From contig JBHGNT010000009.1 in assembly GCA_043228905.1 (NCBI GenBank), positions 6,014,001 through 6,078,000 on the forward strand: a stretch of DNA of 64,000 nucleotides, written 5' to 3'. This DNA comes from Azolla caroliniana (lineage: Eukaryota; Polypodiophyta). A program made the position numbers and the translations under genes. Position 1 is the stretch's first letter; every line of letters begins with the position of its first letter. A model generated the notes under the pieces. The model saw only the letters and a program-made list of their open reading frames with translations, ran no database searches and was not told where the DNA came from. Shown piece by piece: positions 10,313 to 19,708 of the stretch.

Positions 10313-10753
10313 TGTCAGGAATAGTACTAAAACAGAGATGGAATTAGTACTAAGAACAGCAGTACTATTAGTACTAAGAGGACGGGACTGCGTAAGATTC
10401 CCGAGAGAGGAAGTGAGAAGAGGAGAGAGAGAGAGAGATAGCGAGAATGAGAGAGAGAGAGAGATGATGACAGCAGCTATATATTATGTGAAAAGATAAG
10501 TACAAGCGGCTAAGAGGCTTAAGACTTGCGTTGAACCAATTTGGTTCAAAACAATGCCTTGTGCCTCCTTCTATAGTGTTTTTAGGAATAATCTTGAAGC
10601 TTCTAGAATGTTCCAGAGAGATCTGGAATATACATCAATTTTCTATGATAAAGTATAAATGAAAATAATATCCTACAAAATACAATTCCTAATCTAATGG
10701 TAAGAGCTCGACCCATGTAGCATAAGGTCATGGGTTCGAGTCTTGCCATGACA
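10313..10753 (-). repeat. 3' LTR of middle element
   Basis: 441 bp. The polypurine tract AAGGGGGAGATAG lies immediately upstream on the minus strand (10754-10767). The U3 start carries a tRNA-like segment on the opposite (plus) strand at about 10690-10750 with box-B-like GGGTTCGAGTC. A GAGAGAGA microsatellite lies at 10420-10465. Confidence 0.9.
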
Positions 10754-10764
10754 CTATCTCCCCC

Positions 10765-13262
10765 TTAAAGACGACGAGTGGAACGAGTCGGCGCTAACTG
10801 CGGACCGGGTTTGTCTGGATACTTTCGGTGGAAATCAGCAAGAAGATCTTGTGCATTGGCAACATTCTCGACGGGTTCCCAAGTACGTTCGCTCGGACTA
10901 TAACCGAGCCAATCGACCAAGTAATAAAGTTTGTTGCGAACAAGTTTGGAATCGAGGATGGCAGCAACTTCATACTCCAGCGGGGGCGGCGGTGGTGTCA
11001 CACGATCGGGAATGGTGTTTGCTTTATATCGGGAAAACCGGATGTATCTGAAGCTGCGGAGGGAGATCCAGGCGGAAGGTGACATCATTAATCTTCCACG
11101 TAATACGGAAAGGACCGAGTCGTCGATAATCCAACTTGTCGCACGGTCGAGTAGTCTTGATGTGACGACGTAAGAGCCATACTCGATCTCCGATGGCAAA
11201 AGAGGAGGGAATCCGATGACGATCCGCATAAGTCTTCTGTGTGTGTTGAGCATGACGAAGGTGAGTAGAGAGATCCATTTGGATCTTGCGTAGCCTCTCC
11301 AAATGGTCCTCGGCACGAGGGTTGGTAGGTAGCTCCGGAGTGTCGATCACCGACCAGCGAGGATGGAAACCGGTATAAGCGAGAAATGGGGAGACCCGAG
11401 TCGAGGAGTGAATAGCATTATTATACGCAAACTCCACAAAGTGGAGAATCTCGGCCCAATCGTCCTGTTGATAACTCAGGAAACACCGGAGATATTGCTC
11501 CAACGTTTGGTTTGTTCGTTCCGCCTGTCCGTCAGTTTGAGGATGGTAGCCGGAGGAGAGGTTGCAGGAGACCTTGAGCATCCTAAAGAGATGCTGCCAA
11601 AATTTGGAGACAAATTGCGGGCCTCGGTCACTGATAATACTGTCTGGTAGGCCATGATGCCGAAATACCTCACGCATAACAAGAGCGGCGGTTTCCTCGC
11701 TAGTGATGGCTTTAGTACATGGCACAAAATGTGCCATCTTCGTATATCGATCGACGACGGTTAGGATAGCATCGAACCCCTTCGAGACCGGCAGATCTGT
11801 AATAAAATCAAGACAAATAGACTGCCATGGCTTACTTGGAATTGGTAAAGGTTCCAACAAGCCATATGGATGGTGTCGTGGCATCTTTGCTTGGCAGCAA
11901 GCATCACAGGTCCGAACGTAGTCGTCGACAAAACGGCGCATGTGGGGCCACCAAAAAGATCGCTGCACTAACTCCAACGTCTTGGTACTACCGAAATGTC
12001 CCGCCGTATGGGTGTCGTGACAATGTTGGACGATTTGAAGGCGACAGGAGCAATCGGGGACATATACGCGCTTTTTAAAGAATAACAAACCATCATGATA
12101 TTCGAATTGTCGGTAGTCAATACCTGGTTGTTGAGACTGAGAACAGGATGCCCGAGAAGTATCAATGTGCGCCAGGATGTCTTGAGCAAAACTATCCGTC
12201 TTCAAGGTTGCACGTATGTCATCGGTAATCCGTGAATCCATCGGGGTGTGAAAAATCCGCGTCGTGTGCAGTCGTGTTGGTCCCAAGATTACTTGCTTTT
12301 GATTATCAAATGTTGCGTCACCAGGACGAGGTGCAAGATATGAACGCCGTGATAGTGCATCTGCTTTTCCTTGCTGCTTCCCCGGTCGATATGTGATTTT
12401 GAAGTTGAAATGCATGAGGAATTGCGCCCACCGAGCTTGCCGTCGATTTAGTACGCGAGCGTTCTGAAAATAAGCAAGATTTTTATGATCGCTAAAGACA
12501 ATGACCTGATGTGGAGAGCCCTCTAAGAAATGCCGCCATTGTACAAATGAATCCACGATGGCTAATAACTCCTTGTCATGTATTTCGTAGTTGATTTCTG
12601 CGACATTGAATTTGCGCGAATGGAAAGCCACCGGATGCAACTCTTCTTTATCGCCTTGTTGAGAAAGGATGCTACCGAGGGCGAAATATGATGCGTCGGC
12701 CTCCATGATGAATGGTTTGCTTGTATCCACATGAGCTAGAATCGGTGCTGATGTAAAGGCTTTCTTAAGATGCCGAAAAGCCATATCTGCTTCGATGGAC
12801 CAAAGAAATGCTTGGCCCTTCTTCGTAAGTTGTGTGAGAGGTAAAATAATCTTCGAGTAATCCTGTATAAACTTACGGTAGAAGTTAGCAAAGCCTAGAA
12901 AACATTGTACATCTCGTACCGACCGTGGAATTTGCCACTCTAGTACAGTTTGGATTTTAGCTGGATCCATGGCGATGCCCTTTGAGGAGATGACGTAGCC
13001 TAGAAATTCCACTTGCTTGCAGTCAAAGCTACATTTCTCTAGCTTGGCATAAAGACCATTCTCGCGGAGTCGCTTTAGTACTAATAGTACATGAGAATCG
13101 TGCTCTTCCTGGGTCTTCGAATAAATCAACAGATCATCCAGATAAATGATCAAACAGATATCCAAGAGGTCTCTGAATATATCATTTGCCATGTGTTGGA
13201 AGACTGCGGGTGCATTGGTTAGGCCAAACGGCATAACAGTATACTCGAAATGCCCATACCGC
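10765..13262 (-). pseudogene. pol of middle element, second part: RT, RNase H, integrase, chromodomain (one frameshift)
   Basis: It resumes RT immediately after the inner insertion with YGHFEYTVMPFGLTNAPAVF, then IIYLDDLLIYS (YLDD catalytic box), RNase H (FIMEADASYFALGSILSQQ; KADALSRRSY), integrase zinc-binding HxxxH-C-C (HDTHTAGHFG, CDACCQAK), the DDE core (CLDFITDLP; IISDRGPQFVSKFW; HPQTDGQAERTNQTLEQYLR) and a GPY/F-type module (YRRLGPFRI). The frame stops at 11024. One frame over, 11040-10765 encodes a chromodomain (YEVAAILDSK, LYYLVDWLGYSPSERTWEP) that ends just before the polypurine tract. A single-base indel in a TTTTCCC run near 11030 explains the split. Integration targeting by the chromodomain to modified histones is family knowledge. 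This copy is disrupted by the inner insertion and the frameshift. Confidence 0.9.
10775..10985 (-). other. Chromodomain at integrase C-terminus
   Basis: The translation has the chromodomain pattern EVAAILDSK, LYYLVDWLGYS and TWEPVENVANAQDLL, with W in LVDW and TWEP and Y in YYL as the aromatic cage candidates. It places the element in the chromovirus branch of Ty3/gypsy. It follows a proline run (TPPPPPLEYE). Confidence 0.85.
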
Positions 13263-14041
13263 TGTCGTGCCTTTCGGCTCCGGATCGTTGCGTGAGTCGG
13301 GTGGGAACCACAGAGGTCTTGGACTAGGAGAAAGAAGTTCGTGAGATAGAGATTAATTATGAGTAAATAGCAAAGAGAAAGATAAGAAACTCGTGAATCA
13401 CACGAGTATACTATATTAATTGGTACTTAGGGTGTTAAGAGAGAAGTAGATGTATAAATCGTGAATCCCACGAATAATTTTTGTATTGATTAATTCTTAA
13501 TCCAAATAATCAACAACCCTTTACATATTTCTCTCCTCCTTATATAAGGAAGGAAGAGCTAAGCATGGCTTCATGCTTTTTTTTTTATTACAAAAGTGTT
13601 CATGTCCACTAAATGTGCATGTGATGCTTTTTTATTTCCTAAGTATAGGGCTCATGCACGCTAGATGTGCATGAGTTATTTTTAGTGTCTCGTGTTTTTC
13701 ATATATTAAAAAAATACACGATTTACCTTTTAATAAAGGTATGCATAAATAAAGGTCTTATATGTATTAAATCTATATTTAAAACACTTAAGATAAGTTA
13801 ATGTAATGGTAAGGTTGGGGTTTGTCAACGTGGGGCGTAGAGTTCGAATCACGCCCTGCGCAGTAGTGAGTATTTCCTTTCTTTTTACATTTATGTCTCT
13901 TTATCCGGCTCTTCCTTGCCGGTATGCCGTTTTCCTCCTTGCCGGTATGCCGTTTTCTTCCGGTTCTCACCGAGCACTCCATTCTCTATCCGGAGGGACA
14001 AAAATATAATTTCCACATAGTGTGCAACCTACACTACGACA
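13263..14041 (-). repeat. 3' LTR of inner element
   Basis: The polypurine tract GGAGGGGGCGAG lies just upstream on the minus strand (14042-14053). It has two copies of the 23-bp CTTGCCGGTATGCCGTTTTC-type repeat at 13912-13957. A tRNA-like stretch on the plus strand (AATGGTAAGG near 13803, AGAGTTCGAATCACGCC near 13840) lies within it. Confidence 0.92.
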
Positions 14042-17000
14042 CTCGCCCCCTCCAAACCCGCACATCCTCCGGTATGTGCCGAAGTTCTTGATTCTTCGTA
14101 TCCGTCTTCATCCGAAGCTTCCTCCGATTCTCCCCTTATGTCGACTATGAGTTGTAATCCACTTTCTTCGCTTCCCGCATCATTGTGGTCTTCGTCCGAT
14201 TGCTCCTCGTTGTCGGCCTCGACTTGGATCACATAAGGTTTGTCGTCGGTCCGCTTCTTGAAAATCTTCACCCGCTTCCCGGCTATAGGCACTCGTAGTA
14301 TTGTTCCATCCAACTTGGACAGTCGGTACGTCCCGTTGTCGAAGACTTTCCGAACCTCATACGGCCCGAACCACCTTTTCGCGAATTTCCGCATCGTTGT
14401 ATGTTGATGGTCCAAGCTACTATCATAGACGATCACCCAATCTCCTTCTTCAATCCTCCTCGGTCGTAGTCGGTGCTTTGTGTCGAACCGGCTTTTGTTC
14501 CGGAACCGTGCTTCTTGTTGTCGGCGTGACGCTTCCGCTACATCTTTCGGTCTTCCCTCCAGTTGTCGTATCCGGACCGCTAGTAGTTCTTCCCGGCTCA
14601 TCTCTTCCTTCCACGGTAGTATTGTCCATGTCGCGATTGCGGTTTCCGTTGGCATTACCGGTGCTTGTCCGGTCATGAGTTCTGCCGGCATGTAACCGGT
14701 CACGGAGCTATGCGTCGTCCGATCCGCCCATAGTGCATACGGAAGCATTTGTGGCCAATCCTTCACCCTTCCGTCGCATGCCTTCGCAAGTGCTTTCACG
14801 ATCGGACTATGTCCTCGTTCGATCTTCCCGTTGGCCTCCGGATTGTAGGCCGTTGTCAACGTTAACCGAACTCCATGTTTGGCGAAGAATCCCCTAGCTT
14901 TGTCCGAGTCGAGTTCTCCCCGGTCCGCAATCACTTGTCCTACGCAGCCGTACTTACAAAACACTTCTTCCAAAAGAAATTGGCACACCGCGGCACACGT
15001 TTTCCTCCGAAGCGCTCGACCTTCAACTTGGTTTGTGAGATCTTCTCGAGCTAACACCAAGTATTTCTTTTGTCCAATCCCGGTCGGCATAGCTACAATG
15101 TCGACCATCCACTTGAAGTTGATTGTCGGTGAGAATGTCGGATGCAGCTCATCTCGGTGTCGAACCCCGGAGTAGACTTGACATTTCTCGCAGCTTTCTG
15201 TGAACTCCGCGACATCTTTATACATGTTCTTCCACCAATATCTTTGCTTGATTTTCACAAAAGTTGCCCATGTTCTTCGATGTCCAGCCCAATCGGATTC
15301 GTGGAACTCGGACATTATCCGGTTTCGTTGCTCTTTCGTCCCGACTACTCGAAGTGGTATCCCATCCGGTCTTTTCGGCGTCCTCCATATTAAACCGTTT
15401 TCCAAGAAGAACTTTTGGACTTGCCTCTTCTTCCTTCGGATCTCGGCTCTCCTTTCTTTATCATTGGTTGAATCCTCGACCTCTTGTAGCATCTTCCCGA
15501 TCATCAAGGTTTCCCCCTCGTATTCTTCTTCCCGGAATTCTCGGATCACGTTCACTCGGCATATGTGTTCTGACGTGAAGTAGTCTTCGGAAACTTCTTC
15601 ATTATCTGATTCGGTTATGTCGTCTTCAAACCGCGCCCTCGATAACATGTCCGCTACCGCGTTGTCCTTCCCCGAGATGTGTCGAACCTCCGGATTAAGT
15701 GACTTGACATATGCAATCCACCTTAGCATAGCCACATCCGGTATCGTACAACACCGCATCATCCCGAGTATCGGAAGACAATCCGTCTCGATCACCACTT
15801 CAGCTCCGATCAAATAATCTCGATCCGATTTTATCGCCGACACGACTCCCCACAATTCTCTTTTGACTTGTGCATATCCGCGTTGCCTTTCGTTGAGGAC
15901 CTTTGCTCCAAATCGGATCGGATACCGCGAACCATCCGAGTCGGCTTGATTGATGACCCACCCGATACCGGTTGGACTTGTATCAACCGTTACTATGATT
16001 GGCCGCTCGTAGCTTGGCTTCTTAAGTGATTCCGCCCTCCATAGTGTCTTCTTGAGCTTCCTCATGGCTTTAGTGTGTTCCGGTTTCCACTCGAATTTCT
16101 TACCTTTCCGCAACAAGTGATAGAGCGGGTCCGCTATATGTGCATAGTGCGGAATCCATATGTGATAGAATGCACACGCACCCAGAAACCTTCGGACTTC
16201 CGATGTTGACTCGCATACTTCCTTCATAGCTTGAATCGCATCGATCTTTGTTGGTGACGGTCTTCGGCCGTAGGGTCCACATAGATGTCCGACCACCAAT
16301 ATTTCTTCTTGCCCGAATGCCGATTTCTCCCCGGAAAGTGTTAGGTGCACATCTTCTAGCTTATGCAACACTTTCTCGCAATCATGAATATGGTCGACCA
16401 CGAACTTTCGGCATCCCCGATCATCCATAGTCTCATCTTTTTCTTCCACCGCGCATCCTTTCATCGGAATGTCATCTAGAAACGGCATCGTTATCTCCGG
16501 GATGCAATCTCGAAGCACCTTGTTCATCGCGTTCATCATATGTGCAACCGAGTTTGTCGCTCCTTGTGGTAGTGTGCACATTCGAACTAGTCCTATCGGT
16601 GTCCGCATGGTAGTGATGTCTCGGCTCTCCACGGCTAGTTGGAATTGGTCATACCCCGAGTATAGGTCCCCGATGGAGTATATCGCACGTCCGGCAAAAG
16701 CTTCCGCGAATTCGTCCACTATCGGACCGACTCCCGAGTTCCGGATCGTGACCTTGTTCACCGGTTGCAAGTCTTGGATGAATCGGAGTGACCCATTCTT
16801 CTTCGGAACCGTAAACCATCGATTTGAGTACGGAGCACTTGATGGCTCTAGAATCCCCATCGCCACCTTCTCCTTGAGCAAGTCGATGACTTTCGGAATA
16901 TGCGCCCGTGGCACCGGAATCGGCTTCAGGTTCCACGGTACATGATCAATCGTGAAAATCACCATCGGCTCCACTATCTTTGGATCAATGCATCCGATCT

Positions 17001-17640
17001 CCCTTGATGTGAACGCGAATGCTTTGCCATGTTGCTCCAACATCTCTCGAAACCGTTTTTCTTCTTCTTGTAAGAGGAACCCACCTCCACCGATCCGAAG
17101 TTTCTTTCGGGTCTCATCTATGAAGGCATGTCCGATATCCACGGACTTCCGAAGTGTCGGATCTCCCGAGACTTCTTTCTTCTTTTGTTCGCTATCGGCG
17201 GGTAGTGGTCCCGCGGCCGGTTTCACCTTCTTCTCCACGGTCTTGTATTTCGTACCTACCATTGCTTCTTCTTTGCGGAGCGCATCCGGCCCCATTTTCG
17301 CAACGATCTCGTACATCTCGACCGATTCCACCGGGACTACCCGGTTCCCTTGGCTTTTATCTTCCGCAAGCTCTTCAAGCCGTTGTAGTGTATTCCCATA
17401 GAACACTTCCTCGATCACTCCCACGATTTCTTCGTCTTCTTTTATTATTGATGCCGACCGTAACTTATCCTCCACTTGTCGGTATTGTTTCTTCATTCCT
17501 CCGGTTACGGCCGTGTACGTAGATGCCCCATCCGGGCCGATTCGTACTTGTTTTGCTCCGAGAGTTTTCTTCCTGTGTGGGGTATCAGGGCTTCTCGGAC
17601 TATCACTTCCCCACTCCGCAACAGTCCGCTTTAAAAATCC
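14029..17640 (-). CDS. pol of inner element: RT, RNase H, integrase (FLDDIP lineage)
   Basis: The first ATG is at 17496 (1155 codons), but the frame is open to a T5 run at about 17637, directly at the gag stop and in the -1 frame, so expression by -1 frameshifting is likely. Residues counted from 17496: RT 205-400 with YSNRWFTVPKKNGSLRFIQD, YSGYDQFQLAVESRD and the catalytic box PFLDDIPMKG near 337; RNase H near 500-620 (VTVDTSPTGIGWVI, ETDCLP, DNAVADMLSR); integrase with HESDWAGH/CEKC zinc module near 730-775, then DDE residues in WMVDIVA, IADRGELDSD and NPEANGKIERGH (near 808, 870, 905); GPY/F-like KRWFGPYEVRK near 1040; an acidic tail. There is no chromodomain. The stop codon lies 13 bases inside the 3' LTR, so translation crosses the polypurine tract. 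No internal stop is present. The RT resembles fungal gypsy elements more than CRM, Tekay, Reina or Athila/Tat. Confidence 0.92.
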   Translation of the reverse strand, partial: GFLKRTVAEWGSDSPRSPDTPHRKKTLGAKQVRIGPDGASTYTAVTGGMKKQYRQVEDKLRSASIIKEDEEIVGVIEEVFYGNTLQRLEELAEDKSQGNRVVPVESVEMYEIVAKMGPDALRKEEAMVGTKYKTVEKKVKPAAGPLPADSEQKKKEVSGDPTLRKSVDIGHAFIDETRKKLRIGGGGFLLQEEEKRFREMLEQHGKAFAFTSREIGCIDPKIVEPMVIFTIDHVPWNLKPIPVPRAHIPKVIDLLKEKVAMGILEPSSAPYSNRWFTVPKKNGSLRFIQDLQPVNKVTIRNSGVGPIVDEFAEAFAGRAIYSIGDLYSGYDQFQLAVESRDITTMRTPIGLVRMCTLPQGATNSVAHMMNAMNKVLRDCIPEITMPFLDDIPMKGCAVEEKDETMDDRGCRKFVVDHIHDCEKVLHKLEDVHLTLSGEKSAFGQEEILVVGHLCGPYGRRPSPTKIDAIQAMKEVCESTSEVRRFLGACAFYHIWIPHYAHIADPLYHLLRKGKKFEWKPEHTKAMRKLKKTLWRAESLKKPSYERPIIVTVDTSPTGIGWVINQADSDGSRYPIRFGAKVLNERQRGYAQVKRELWGVVSAIKSDRDYLIGAEVVIETDCLPILGMMRCCTIPDVAMLRWIAYVKSLNPEVRHISGKDNAVADMLSRARFEDDITESDNEEVSEDYFTSEHICRVNVIREFREEEYEGETLMIGKMLQEVEDSTNDKERRAEIRRKKRQVQKFFLENGLIWRTPKRPDGIPLRVVGTKEQRNRIMSEFHESDWAGHRRTWATFVKIKQRYWWKNMYKDVAEFTESCEKCQVYSGVRHRDELHPTFSPTINFKWMVDIVAMPTGIGQKKYLVLAREDLTNQVEGRALRRKTCAAVCQFLLEEVFCKYGCVGQVIADRGELDSDKARGFFAKHGVRLTLTTAYNPEANGKIERGHSPIVKALAKACDGRVKDWPQMLPYALWADRTTHSSVTGYMPAELMTGQAPVMPTETAIATWTILPWKEEMSREELLAVRIRQLEGRPKDVAEASRRQQEARFRNKSRFDTKHRLRPRRIEEGDWVIVYDSSLDHQHTTMRKFAKRWFGPYEVRKVFDNGTYRLSKLDGTILRVPIAGKRVKIFKKRTDDKPYVIQVEADNEEQSDEDHNDAGSEESGLQLIVDIRGESEEASDEDGYEESRTSAHTGGCAGLEGASVVV

Positions 17641-19670
17641 ATTCTCACTTGGGACAAGAGTTCCCTCTTGTTCCTTTCGTGATTTGCAGGCACCGTTAGG
17701 AATTGGACGGATTTCCCTCCGTTTTGGCTCCGAATTCGCGCAAAAGCCGCACCACTATCGAGCACCTTCGTCTCCATCCGTGAAGCCGTGATAAAGGGTT
17801 GGCCGAGGATGACAGAATGTGAAACCTCATCCTGCACAAAGAAATTTTGGTCAATTTCGACATCCCCGATCTTTACCGTCACATCCGAACAATCCGCAAA
17901 TAGGTCTTCTGTCGTTTTCGTGGCTGCCCGAATCTTCCATCCATGGTTGGTGTTTATAGGCCACTTCCCCTTTCGGTAGAACTCCTTGGACATCAAGTTG
18001 ATCTCCGATCCGTGATCAATCAATGCTAGCACGGGTTCTTTGATGTTGCCGATTCGGACCGGAGTCTCCGTAGTCGCACGTGCCCAGTGTGGCCTTGTAT
18101 AGTGGGAGTTCGGAATTTCGCCTTCCACTTCGGTGTCGTTCATTGAAACGGTATTTGCATTCACCCTTGGAGCATTTTCCTCCGTACTTTGTCTCTTCCT
18201 TTTCACAAGATCCACGAGAAGATCGTGAAACTCCTTCTTCGCTATTCCGAGTAGTTCCCGCAGCGAAAAATCTACCCGGCTATCCAAGATTCTTTCCTCG
18301 AACACTCTTTTCAAGTCGGTTTGTTGTTCTATGTCCGAGGCGAGCTTGAATGCCGGAGTCGCCTTTTCTTTTCCTTTACCTCCGGAGTTCCAGCTTTCCG
18401 GTATCTTCGATGGTCCGGCCGCATCCTCCGTGCGCCGTCGTTTCTCGTCCACATACACCTCATGTAATTGACACAGGGCGTATATGCTATTCTTGTCGAC
18501 AGGGCACTCCCATCCCGTAGCTTCCCGGACGCCTTCCACGGTGTTTCGGATATCGTTGGAGTCGGTTTTCTCGGTGTTTCCTAGCACCTCCGGCCAGAAA
18601 GACGCCTTCGCTCCCGATGACTCCCCGACACATATTCCCGCGGTTGTCGCATAGTTGCTTCTTGCCGCTAACTCCTCCTCGAGCACCTTCTTCATGCCGC
18701 CTTTCCGGAAGTTCGGTCGGAGTGGCTTCCGAGAGTCCATCGAATGAATCCGGTTTCCCTCGTAGTAGATGAGATCCCGTCGTAGCACCTCCTTATGGTC
18801 GTCGCAATCCCTCCGATCGTGTTCGGCGCTATCGCACCATATGCACCGTCGATCCGTATATTTGGAGCTTGTGGGGCGGTCATCCGACTTCTTCACCATC
18901 GCGATCTTTAGATTCTCCATCTCCTTCAGCAGCTGCTCCACCGTAGACGCGTCGACTCCCTTCTCGGCCGTAATCTCCCGAGCCCTCGGTTGATGGTCTT
19001 CCAGTCCCGTTCTCGGTTTCGGAATCGGTTCCGAAACCCTCTTTTCTTCGTTGGCAAGCCATTGCCCCCTCTTCGTGTACCGCGCGACGATATCCCGCAC
19101 GCTTTCCCATGTTTCGGTGAGGCCGCTTTCGGTGGTCGTGTCCTCAAGAAGCACTCCGAGATCTTTCCGGTCCCGGACGTCCACAGCTCGCAAAAACATG
19201 ATGACTTTGTCCGGTGCAAGAATAGTTTGATCTCTCGTGGACAACCTCCCGAACCGACTTTCGAATGTCGAAAACACTTCGAGGACCTTCAGCCCCTTAC
19301 CTGACGTTTCCACCCAATCCTCGAATCCCCTCCGCGTTGCCTTGGAGGAGTCCTCGATGGCAAACGTGGTCTTTAACGCCTCTTCGAATGCTTCCCACGT
19401 CGGATTTTGTTGTTGCAACCCGTGGATACTCCCTTGAAGCCCGTCGGTCGCCACCCGGTTAAAGGATGTCACTTGCAGTCCTTCCGAAGCCCAGCACCGG
19501 AGCATCTCCGCCTTGTAGTCCTGCAAATATCGCGACACATCCTTACCATTAAATTGCCCGTTGCGTTGCACGAGCCGCTCTACTGATGCCGAAATCTCCG
19601 ACATCGTGCGTTGTTCTTGAAGCATCCGTTCGAACATCGCCATCATATTGTTAGCTTGTTGAGCCTCCAT
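17631..19670 (-). CDS. gag-protease of inner element
   Basis: The ORF is open from 19757, but the part above 19709 lies in the LTR, so the methionine at 19670 (MEAQQANNMMAMFERM), about 40 bp after the LTR, is the likely start, giving 679 residues. The N-terminal half is a capsid-type domain (RNGQFNGKDVSRYLQDYKAE; WEAFEEALKTTF). A CCHC knuckle CIWCDSAEHDRRDC (CX2CX4HX4C) lies near residue 275. The C-terminal 120 residues are a retropepsin-like domain with LALIDHGSEINLMS and HSVILGQPFI. The active-site triplet is DHG, not the usual DTG/DSG, and the related fragment at 58520-58936 has the same DHG. Protease is therefore fused to Gag and not to Pol. It ends TTT TAA with pol open in the -1 frame. 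Confidence 0.9.
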   Translation of the reverse strand: MEAQQANNMMAMFERMLQEQRTMSEISASVERLVQRNGQFNGKDVSRYLQDYKAEMLRCWASEGLQVTSFNRVATDGLQGSIHGLQQQNPTWEAFEEALKTTFAIEDSSKATRRGFEDWVETSGKGLKVLEVFSTFESRFGRLSTRDQTILAPDKVIMFLRAVDVRDRKDLGVLLEDTTTESGLTETWESVRDIVARYTKRGQWLANEEKRVSEPIPKPRTGLEDHQPRAREITAEKGVDASTVEQLLKEMENLKIAMVKKSDDRPTSSKYTDRRCIWCDSAEHDRRDCDDHKEVLRRDLIYYEGNRIHSMDSRKPLRPNFRKGGMKKVLEEELAARSNYATTAGICVGESSGAKASFWPEVLGNTEKTDSNDIRNTVEGVREATGWECPVDKNSIYALCQLHEVYVDEKRRRTEDAAGPSKIPESWNSGGKGKEKATPAFKLASDIEQQTDLKRVFEERILDSRVDFSLRELLGIAKKEFHDLLVDLVKRKRQSTEENAPRVNANTVSMNDTEVEGEIPNSHYTRPHWARATTETPVRIGNIKEPVLALIDHGSEINLMSKEFYRKGKWPINTNHGWKIRAATKTTEDLFADCSDVTVKIGDVEIDQNFFVQDEVSHSVILGQPFITASRMETKVLDSGAAFARIRSQNGGKSVQFLTVPANHERNKRELLSQVRMDF

Positions 19671-19691
19671 CTCCTTGCCACCCGTTTTCAC

Positions 19692-19706
19692 GTCGGGTTC
19701 ACCAAC
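19692..19706 (-). promoter_or_regulatory. Putative primer binding site of inner element
   Basis: TTGGTGAACCCGACG begins two or three bases after the 5' LTR end on the minus strand, where a tRNA 3'-end complement is expected. I cannot assign the tRNA with confidence. Confidence 0.45.
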
Positions 19707-19708
19707 TG

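Noticed and set aside
10690-10753. Functional tRNA gene in the LTR of the middle element
   Set aside because: Box B is good, but the acceptor and anticodon stems do not pair properly. It is kept only as a tRNA-like module.
14301-19462. Many plus-strand open frames opposite the inner element
   Set aside because: They are shadows of the long, well-conserved minus-strand gag and pol genes.
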